Below are positions 56,677 through 64,000 of a DNA stretch of 64,000 nucleotides, one piece after another (positions within the stretch are counted from its first letter, which is position 1; the number at the start of each line of letters is the position of its first letter). Source of the stretch: Camellia lanceoleosa. Taxonomy: Eukaryota; Streptophyta; Magnoliopsida; Ericales; Theaceae. A program made the translations under genes and the position numbers. The DNA is taken from NCBI GenBank assembly GCA_025200525.1, contig CM045770.1, positions 88,870,084-88,934,083 of the forward strand. Direction: 5' to 3'. Under the pieces are notes generated by a model. That model searched no databases, was not told where the DNA came from, and saw only the letters and a list, made by a program, of their open reading frames with translations.

Positions 56677-57984
56677 AGCTCAAGATACTGCATCAAAAAG
56701 GAGAAAGCTTCTAATTGATGACTCTACGTTCTTAATAGGGAAGGTACCTTTCTTCCTTGCTCTCTCTCTCTTTTTTTACTCTTGTTTTTTTCACATGTAA
56801 ACCAATGAAGCTTAGTATATCAGAGATCAAAATTAAGTGATCCCATAGTTAAGCCTAAAGTTGCTTTCAAGGTAATTGAAACTCTTGTTGCAAATCACTG
56901 ATCTGCTATAGAGAGAGGTCACTATGACATAGTTTTATTTTGATTATTTCAAGCTAAATTAACACATTGAAGTGCATTAAATTTTCCGGTCAAGTTTGAT
57001 ATTTGTTTTTGCAGATTTTGTTGAGGGAATAGTTGATATGATCGAGCCGTTGATTTTGGGAGCCAAAGATTTTTTTTTTTTTTTGGAAAACTTGAATTTT
57101 TTAGTACAGTGTATTTAAGGATGGTTAATGGATAATGTCTATTATAAATTTAATTAATTTGTTAATTTTGTTATTTTTCATTTACAAAAAAATTGTTTGG
57201 TGCTTATAATTGATTTTTTTTGTTGTAGCAAACTCATATATGATTTTTTTTAATAAATAATTATTTGCGACAGTAAAATAATGGTCGCTAAAAGTGTTTT
57301 TTATTTTTTAATTTTTTTTTGCGACGGCAAAATAGCTGTCGCAAAAAATAGTTTATGCGGTCACAAATAATTTGCAACCGTTGTTTTGCCGTCGCAAAAA
57401 GTATTTGCCACTCCCACATTTACTTCCCCCATTTGCGGTCGCATAGGCCGTCGCAAAAAGTCTTTTGCAACTGTAATTTTTATTATTTGCGACGGCATGT
57501 GACGGTCACAAAAAATAATTTTTTTAGTAGTGAAAGTACATTTCTATAATATTTTCCATAAACTAATCGTAGTTTGTTATTCATGACTCGTGACTCATGA
57601 CTCTTTCGAGCATGATGTACGTAGGTGATTGGTAAACATAGGAAAGGGTATGACAAAATTAGATTCGTTTTTGGTACATTTTCGTTTTCCAATTTTTATT
57701 TTGTTCCTGTTTTTTTAACAATTAAAAACAAAAATTACGTAATATACTTTTTAATTTTTAAAAATATAATCTATTTTAAAGATTTTATTTATAAAAAAGT
57801 ATTTTCACTTATTTTAAAATTAAGTATTCAAAAATTTTAATAATAATTTTTCACTTACCACTGCTCACTGTTGACTGGATGGTCACCACACCTTTTATTT
57901 TAAAATAAAGAGATAAGAAAAAACTTTATGAATGGTATTATTTTTGTTTTTTTTTAAAGGTAGGGAGATTCGATATGTCAATTT

Positions 57985-58440
57985 GATATAAGGGAAAATT
58001 TTGAGTTACGTTTGATAGAACTTTCTAAATATGATTTAACAGTGGAGTTATATTTTGAATTTGTTAGTTTTGAAATTATGATTTGAGTGTGAAAAATTTG
58101 TTTAGTGAAAAAGTTTTGAATTGAGTAGAGAATTTTTGATGTGACATATGATATTTGATACAAAAATTTACAACTCATAACCAGACTTACAACTCAAAAT
58201 TCTATTAAAGCACATAATTTTTTTAAAAAATTCAGAAAATATTTTTTTGAATATATAAAAATTAACATATGTCAATCGCAAAAAAAAAAAAAAAATAAAA
58301 TAAAATAAAACTTGCACTGTTCCGGTCAACTGGCTGGACGACCGGTTAGGCCAAATTTCAAAAAAAAAAATTAAAAATCGCGTCTCATACAAAGTTTTCT
58401 ACAGAGTTTTCTAAATGTTGTGGAAATATAATTTGAACAT
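57985..58440. repeat. Dispersed repeat, copy 2 (partner at 10136-10560)
   Basis: Shares ATGTGACATATGATATTTGA, AAAATTTACAACTCATAA and, after an A-run, a GTTCCGGTCAACTGG block with the copy near 10.3 kb. Non-coding, AT-rich; borders approximate. Confidence 0.55.
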
Positions 58441-58740
58441 CCTATCCAAACATCATATTAGAATGTGTGGGTAGAATCATAGTTTAGAAATCGTTCCAAA
58501 AACAACCTTAATTTGCACTTCTATGTTTTATACCTAGTTTTACTTTTTCACTTATCTTTTAATTGTACCAGTTAACTCCTTAGATTTTAAATCAAGTTAC
58601 AACTAGGTACAATCTTGTAATATCATTTCAAAAAGTAACAAGAAAACTAAAGTGTAGAGACTAAAATAAGATTTTGGCAAAGTTAAATTGTGCTAAGTAC
58701 AAAAGTAAAATTTTAATAAAGGGTTGACTAGAATATTATG

Positions 58741-58890
58741 CAAAAAATTAAAATGATCGGATATCGATAAATTAAATTTGTATTACAAAAAATATATAAC
58801 TATTCTTAAAATTATATTTGTCGTCTATTTTTTTCAAAATAAATATAATTCAAACATATAACTATCGATATCCAATTACCTTGCTTTTTT
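58741..58890. mobile_element. Decayed foldback related to 52796-53199
   Basis: The motif ATGATCGGATATCGATAAAT (58753) is mirrored by ATAACTATCGATATCCAATT (58859). The same ATCGGATATCGATA core forms the inner arm of the 52796 MITE. No clean ends could be set. Confidence 0.5.
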
Positions 58891-59422
58891 GAATGAATAT
58901 TGTTGTCAATGAGCCATAAAAAGTAAATCGTTCGGATTACCGAAATCAGTTTCAAAATGAGTCTATCAAATTCAAATGCTCTCTCAAATTAATATGACAA
59001 CTTGAGAGAAACAAAACCCTTTTTTAATAAAAGTACATGAATACTAAGAGTTATTTTGCATATGACTTATAAGTTGACTTTTTTATTTATTACGAAAGGA
59101 CGTGCAGAAAAGTAAAGAGACCTCCAATAAATTGACTTTTTTTAGCACTATCCAAAAGACTCATTGAGACAATTAAAAAGTCAATAACAAAATAGGACTA
59201 ACTGTAAAGAATAAAATCACAAAGTCAAATTTACCCTTGATATCATTAAAAACGTTTTTGAAGTTGAAAGTTTATTGAGCCTAGAAAATATGACTTTAAA
59301 TATTGGAAAAATTACTATATAGTCTTATGTAGGAGATCTATTTCCCTTCTAATCTCACTATATTTTTCATAGACTAATATATCTACAGTTTTTTAAGTTT
59401 TGTACCAGGAGGTCTTATTTTT

Positions 59423-59823
59423 TATTTTCTTATTTTTTAAATGACTGTATTACCTTTTGATTTGATATATATATGTGTGTGTGTGTGTGTGTATGTGAAA
59501 AATCAAATATTCGCCTCTACAATCTCGATCTCTCCCCGTTATGCCGATTTCTTTGTGCTGTGAGGTTGATCTCGTTGTGTTGTGAGCTGGATCTGGTTGT
59601 GCAATCTGAATCTCTGTGTATAGGCAATCTCTGCGTACGCTCTCTCTCTTATTTTTTAAATGACTGTATTACCCTTTGATTTGAGATATATATATATATA
59701 TATACGTGAAAAATCAAATATTCGCCTCTGCGATCTCGATCTCTCTCCGTTATGCCGATCTCTTTGTGCTATGAGGTCGATCTCGTTGTGCGATCTAAAT
59801 CTCTGTGTATAGGCAATCTCTGC

Positions 59824-59860
<37 letters not shown>
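59423..59860. repeat. 219-bp tandem duplication upstream of the MULE gene
   Basis: ATGACTGTATTACC occurs at 59441 and 59660. Both units run through ATATATAT/GTGTGT, GTGAAAAATCAAATATTCGCC, GTTATGCCGAT and TGTGTATAGGCAATCTCTG. The second unit ends in a long CT run (59828-59860). It may form part of the MULE end or its 5' UTR. Confidence 0.7.
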
Positions 59861-59864
<4 letters not shown>

Positions 59865-60261
59865 CTATGTCTCACTTTGTCTCTATTTGTCGATACATAC
59901 ATGTATGTATATATATAGATAAGCAAATTTGCGTGATATCTAGTTTGTGTTTGGCAATGTTGTTATAGTTCTTTGTTTTGTGATAAACTTTGTTTGTTTG
60001 ATACTTATTTTGTGATTTTTGTATGTGATATAGTGTAATGATTTTGATTTTGTTGATTTTGTTTGTTGTATAGTATAATGTGTTTTGAAGTTGTAGTTTG
60101 AAATTATGAATTCTGAAGTTTTGATATTGATATGTTGTAACTGTATACTTTTGCAGTTTGGAATTGTGAATTGTGAAGTGTTGATTCTGATATGTTGTAA
60201 TTATATAATTTTGCAGTTTGAAATCTGTGAACAATTGTTTGCTGGTTTGTGATTTTGTAGT

Positions 60262-62425
60262 ATGGAGGGGTATTTCATATTAATGTGCAAATACAGTAAT
60301 TCTTGTGCTACTATTAAGATTAGTGAGAGATGTAGTTATTATGAAGTTGTTGAGAAAATATCTACGAAGTTCAAAGAGTTGAGTGTTGGTAACTTTTGTT
60401 TGTTTTTCTCTATTCCTGGATATGCTAATTGTATTGTTAAATGTGATGATGATTTGGAGAATATGATGTCAATGGTAGGTTGTAATGGTTCTCATATTGT
60501 TGATGTTGTTGTGGGTGATAAGAGAATTGTAGAGGTTGATGATAATTCTTCTAGGATTAATTCTGTAATTTGTGAGAGTTCTTTGGTTAACGATTGTGAT
60601 GATTTTGATGGTTTGTTGCCTAGTTTTTATTCAGAACCAGAGAGAGTTTTATTGTCTGCTAGTTGGAAGGGGATTATACACAGTATTGGTCAAAAATTTG
60701 AAGGTGAAGTGCCGACGTTCCGCATTGCATTGGTTAAGTATACAGTTGAGTGTGGATTTGCAGTGAATTATTTGAAGAACGATGCAACAAGAGTAACTAC
60801 TAAATGTATGATGAAGTTGTCTACGAGTTGTAAATGGTTTGTGCATGGAAGGGTGTTGATGAATTCCGGTATTTTTTTTATTATGAAGTTGGATAATGTG
60901 TATACTTGTGGGGTTGTTGCTTGTAGATCTTGTAGCAAAATGATTGGTTCTAGACTTGTGTCTGATATTGTGCATAATGATATTAGTGATAATCCATTGA
61001 CTCGTCCTATTGAAGTTAAAAAAAAGTTGAAGAAGCAATATGGTATAGATGTTTCTTAGTGAGTTGAGAACGAAACCTGGAAGTGTGTTTGAATTAGATG
61101 TGGATGAAAGTAGTGGGTGTTTTCGGAGATTGTTTGTGGCATTTCATGGATATTTGTACTGCTTTCAATTTTGTCGTCTGTTGTTGTTTGTTGATGGTAC
61201 ATTCTTGAAGAGGCGTTACAAATGGCATTTGCTTGCAGCAACATCAAAGGATGGTAATCAAGGTATGTATTTATTTGCAGTTAGTATAGTTTTGGTTTGT
61301 CAGTGTGTTTTGGTAATTGGTGGATTTTAGTTTCTGTTATTGTATTGTGAGTTTGCTAATTTTTGAAGTTTTATGTTATTTTATTTTCAGGCCTGTTTCC
61401 TTTGGCTTTTGCGATTGTTGACGTTGAAAATCAAAATAATTGGATGTGGTTTGTTAAAGGCTGTTGGTTCAGGCAAGAGATTGACCTTTGTGTTTGACCG
61501 TCAACATGGATTGCTAGACGCTCTTTCAGTGGTTTTTTCTAATGCACATCATGCATATTGTTTGAACCATTTGAAGAGAAATTTGATTGACAAATTGGTG
61601 GGACTTCATACTAACTATAAGCTGACTTTGATAAAAAATATTAGTTAAATATGCTTATGCGCCAACTGTTGCTTCTTTCTAACATTATATAGAGAAATTG
61701 AGGCGTATTGCTGGGAATGGTAGAATTGATAATATGTTGGATGGTTTGCAAAATGATAAGTGGCCCAATGCATTTTTTAAGGAAAACGATACAGCGCGAT
61801 GTCATCAAATACTGCTGAGTCTTACAATAATTGGATTGGTGGGGCCCGTGAGTTGCCTATTACTTGTATAGTTGATATGATTAGGGTTTAAATCATGACT
61901 CAATTGTCTAATAGAAGAGCTGAATCTAAAAGATGGATTACCAAATTGTGTCTAGTTATGGAAAAGAAGTTGGTAGACTCTTTGAAGCTAGCTAAGTCTT
62001 GGGATGTGATTGTTGCTAGTGATACTGTACTTGAGGTTCATTCTTCTATTTCTTTTTATGTTGATATTGGTAGACGGACTTGTTCTTGCCATGAATGGAA
62101 ATTGAATGGTTTTCCTTGTTATCATACTGTGCATGCTTTGCGTAGTAATGGTAAAGATGTGTATGATTTCATTGATCCTTTTTTTCATGTGGATTGTTTT
62201 AGAGAGTCGTACAAGGAATTTGTTTATCTAGTGTCTTCAAGTGAGAGATTTGACTTTGATGGTGTCGGTAGTTCGATTATCAAACCTTCTATAATGAAGA
62301 AGCAGCCCGGGCGGAACAAAAAGAAAATGATGCCTTCTAGGGGTGAGAATATGAAGCAAATTAAGTGTGGGAGGTGCTTGAAATATAGGAATCACAATAA
62401 GAAAACATGCACGGCTGCTATTTGA
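60262..62425 (+). pseudogene. Mutator-like (MULE) transposase, broken
   Basis: N-terminal 265 residues are open from ATG 60262. A region with a PB1/ubiquitin-like look (about 10-85) is followed by a MuDR DNA-binding domain (about 130-220: LVKYTVECGFAVNYLKNDAT, CKWFVHGR, YTCGV). At 61057 the frame ends after YGIDVS, and about 45 expected residues are missing. The DDE part then reads GSVFELDVDESSGCFRRLFV and LLLFVDGTFLKRRYKWHLLA. An intron (61263-61390, GTATGT..TTTTCAG) joins NQG to LFPLAFAIVDVENQNNW. After a frameshift come FVFDRQHGLLDALSVVF and NAHHAYCLNHLKRNL. More shifts follow, then the SWIM zinc finger (CSCHEWKLNGFPCYH) and a zinc knuckle-like CGRCLKYRNHNKKTC end. Such enzymes cut and join Mutator elements. 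Terminal repeats were not found within the window. Confidence 0.85.
61263..61390 (+). other. Intron in the MULE transposase gene
   Basis: Begins GTATGTAT and ends TTATTTTCAG. Joining its flanks gives NQGLFPLAFAIVDVENQ, which is continuous with the family pattern, so this is a real intron and not a frameshift. Confidence 0.75.
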
Positions 62426-62589
62426 GGTCATAGTCTATTCTTTTAGATTTGTATTTGAAGTTGAGGAATTATGACAATAAAATGTGATACTTGGTATTAT
62501 GGAAGTAATGAATAAAATTGGTTGCATTTTTTTTTCTTTTTTGATGTGTTCTTTAGTTATTGAAGTTGTTTTGTAACAGTTTTCTTTTG

Positions 62590-62593
<4 letters not shown>

Positions 62594-62629
<36 letters not shown>
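62594..62629. repeat. Poly-T run followed by GT repeat
   Basis: About 35 consecutive T after CTTTTGTC, then GTGTGTGTGTGG. Simple-sequence repeat; it could also be a reversed poly-A tail but no retroelement body was recognised beside it. Confidence 0.8.
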
Positions 62630-62639
<10 letters not shown>

Positions 62640-62749
62640 GATTTGGTTGGTTTTATTTTTGTGGAATGCTAAGAAGGTTGTTGAAAATTTCTTATTGAAA
62701 CTGTATAATCTTGAACTGCAGTTTTACTACATGATATATTTATTTCATA

Positions 62750-62970
62750 TTTTGTAGTGACAAAACTATAAAATTTTGTAGTTTTATTTTCAATTTTGAA
62801 ATGCAGTTCATCTATTTGTTGAGTCATGAAATTGGATGCATAATTGTGTAGCATAATTTTTGTTTCAGTAATGAAACTGCATAATTTTGTAGTTTTAAGA
62901 ATTATTAGAAACAACCTGATAAAACTACATATTTTTGTAGTTTCAAGAATTATTAGAAACAACCTTTACT
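62750..62970. repeat. Short repeats around ATAATTTTGTAGTTT
   Basis: AAACT(G/A)CATAATTTTGTAG with AAGAATTATTAGAAACAACC occurs twice in tandem (62875-62920 and 62922-62965), and partial units precede it. Non-coding. Confidence 0.55.
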
Positions 62971-64000
62971 GCATGAAAATATATGCAACCACAAATGTGA
63001 TGACAATAATAAGTAAAAGAAAACAAACAAGAATAATAAGCACAAGAAGAACAACAACAATAATAACAACAAGAAGAAGAGCAACAACAACATCAATGAC
63101 AATAATCATTTTCACCATGATAACCACAAGAAGATCAATTTCCAAAAGCATAAAAAGTACTTGTCACGTGTAAAAAAAAAAAAAAGGTACAAAAATATGT
63201 TCACTTGAGTATTTGTATTGTTAAGAAGTTTGTTCATTGTTTTTATAGTTTGGTATGTTTTGTCAACATTTGATAGTGCTCGAGTTTCCAAGATCGGTTC
63301 TTATCATTGAGGAATTGACTAATGATTTTTGCTCAAAATTTGACCAATTCAGTTGGTCGAAGTGATTTTTGCACAGGTTGCCAGTTATTATATTGGTTGA
63401 TAACATTGCAAACGGCGATTGCACAATCATTCCTACAAAATTTTAGATAAAGTTAATTAGTTAGGTAAAACTGTAAAATTTGGCATATTGGGACATTAGT
63501 TATTGAGTTTGTATCTTACGAGTGTGGGGTTTGTTGTGGGCATTCCTCAATTGGTGTAATTACTGTCTCGCACTCTTAAGATGATAACATGTTTCCTTGA
63601 TTGCTGAATAATGCTTTATTCCATCTCAGTTGATGTTATTGCTACAAAATAGTTAGTGGGTGTTTTTGTTAATTATAGTGATGTGCTGAGATGTTTTGAA
63701 AAGAATGGAACTAAGTAGGAAATTTTATTTAACTTACAATTTCCTTTGCAATTTCAAAGTGCTTGTTATGGCAATGTTTTGCTGGCCTCAAAGAGTCATA
63801 GTGCCTCCATATCCCATCAGCATTGTCAAAGACCACAATTGTCTAATGGTTGTCGTGGTTGATTGGGAAATAGATATATTTGTTTTTCATTGCTTCTGGA
63901 AAATGGCTGTCTATCATTTTTTTTCTCTCAGTGCTTGATCTTGGTTTTGTAGTGGAGTCTGTAATTTATATATGTTTGAAATATGTTATAAAAGTATGTA
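62971..64000. other. Unassigned sequence to the window end
   Basis: 63000-63150 is rich in AACAAC, AAGAAG and AATAAT triplets. After that no gene or element was recognised. The right end of the MULE may lie here or beyond the window. Confidence 0.45.

Larger units (their letters stand above)
53267..57532. mobile_element. 4.3-kb CACTA (En/Spm-type) element carrying captured host gene pieces
   Basis: Starts CACTACTAGAAATAAG and ends TTTTTTAGTAGTG, with 3-bp target duplication AAA (53264-53266, 57533-57535). Subterminal arrays of TTTGCGACGG / CCGTCGCAAA lie at both ends and are dense at 57250-57500. CACTA ends, a 3-bp duplication and short subterminal repeats together define this class. No transposase (TNPA/TNPD) was found, so it is non-autonomous. 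The interior carries spliced-gene fragments of host origin (54519-54821, 55927-55986, 56515-56745). Confidence 0.9.

Noticed and set aside
62966..63173. Ile/Val-rich and Thr/Arg-rich open frames
   Set aside because: They are translations of AAC/AAG/AAT triplet-rich sequence.
1..64000. CRISPR arrays, rRNA or tRNA genes, organellar insertions
   Set aside because: None was seen. The regular repeats present are minisatellites or transposon repeats without spacers.

Overview
The window looks like nuclear DNA of a flowering plant, probably a eudicot. It is AT-rich, has introns with GT..AG borders, plant-type LTR retrotransposons, CACTA, hAT and Mutator-type elements, many short inverted-repeat elements (MITEs), and one plant LEA_2/NDR1-HIN1-like gene. 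No bacterial, organellar or viral gene organisation was seen. The only clearly intact host gene is the LEA_2-like gene on the minus strand (5642-6427). Almost everything else is transposon sequence or its decay products.

Layout. 1-5600: non-coding with two small inverted-repeat elements and a few unassigned exon-like stretches. 5642-6427: LEA_2-like gene with a TATA box just upstream. 6.8-14.9 kb: a belt of MITEs and foldbacks, including a 1.33-kb foldback (8781-10112) and a 3.2-kb Mutator-type non-autonomous element with a 9-bp target duplication (11555-14719) that itself holds two head-to-tail MITE units.

14935-48857 is one old Ty3/gypsy element of the Tat type, lying on the minus strand and heavily invaded. 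Read from its 5' end (right) it has: an LTR (48324-48857), a primer-binding site (48302-48321), decayed gag, aspartic protease, reverse transcriptase with an intact YIDDM motif, RNase H, a second (archaeal-type) RNase H, integrase, a 94-bp tandem repeat, and then a second gene on the opposite (+) strand encoding a 'putative gypsy-type transposase' (PF04195-like) protein with a coiled-coil C-terminal half. It ends in a truncated 3' LTR (14935-15291). The element is interrupted by three solo LTRs of about 4 kb. A (32921-40982) carries B (36545-40257) inside it, and C (42691-46583) is inverted. Each has an exact 5-bp target duplication. A 682-bp hAT-type element has an 8-bp target duplication. 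The antisense gene is split by about 10 kb of other DNA that contains a 2.7-kb tandem duplication whose two copies differ by MITE insertions.

48.9-53.2 kb holds hairpin MITEs, a LINE RNase H fragment split by a 1.2-kb hAT-type element (removing the insertion restores the reading frame), and a 404-bp long-TIR MITE. 53267-57532 is a CACTA element with a 3-bp target duplication. It has captured pieces of host genes, including two or three exons of a plant uracil phosphoribosyltransferase gene. 59.4-62.4 kb holds a broken Mutator-like (MULE) transposase gene with MuDR, DDE, SWIM and zinc-knuckle parts. The rest, to 64000, is low-complexity or unassigned.

The observations most worth following are the gene-capturing CACTA element, the antisense second gene of the Tat element, the datable order of nested insertions, and the tandem duplication with an empty-site comparison. 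Family names rest on reading motifs by eye; no database search was possible.
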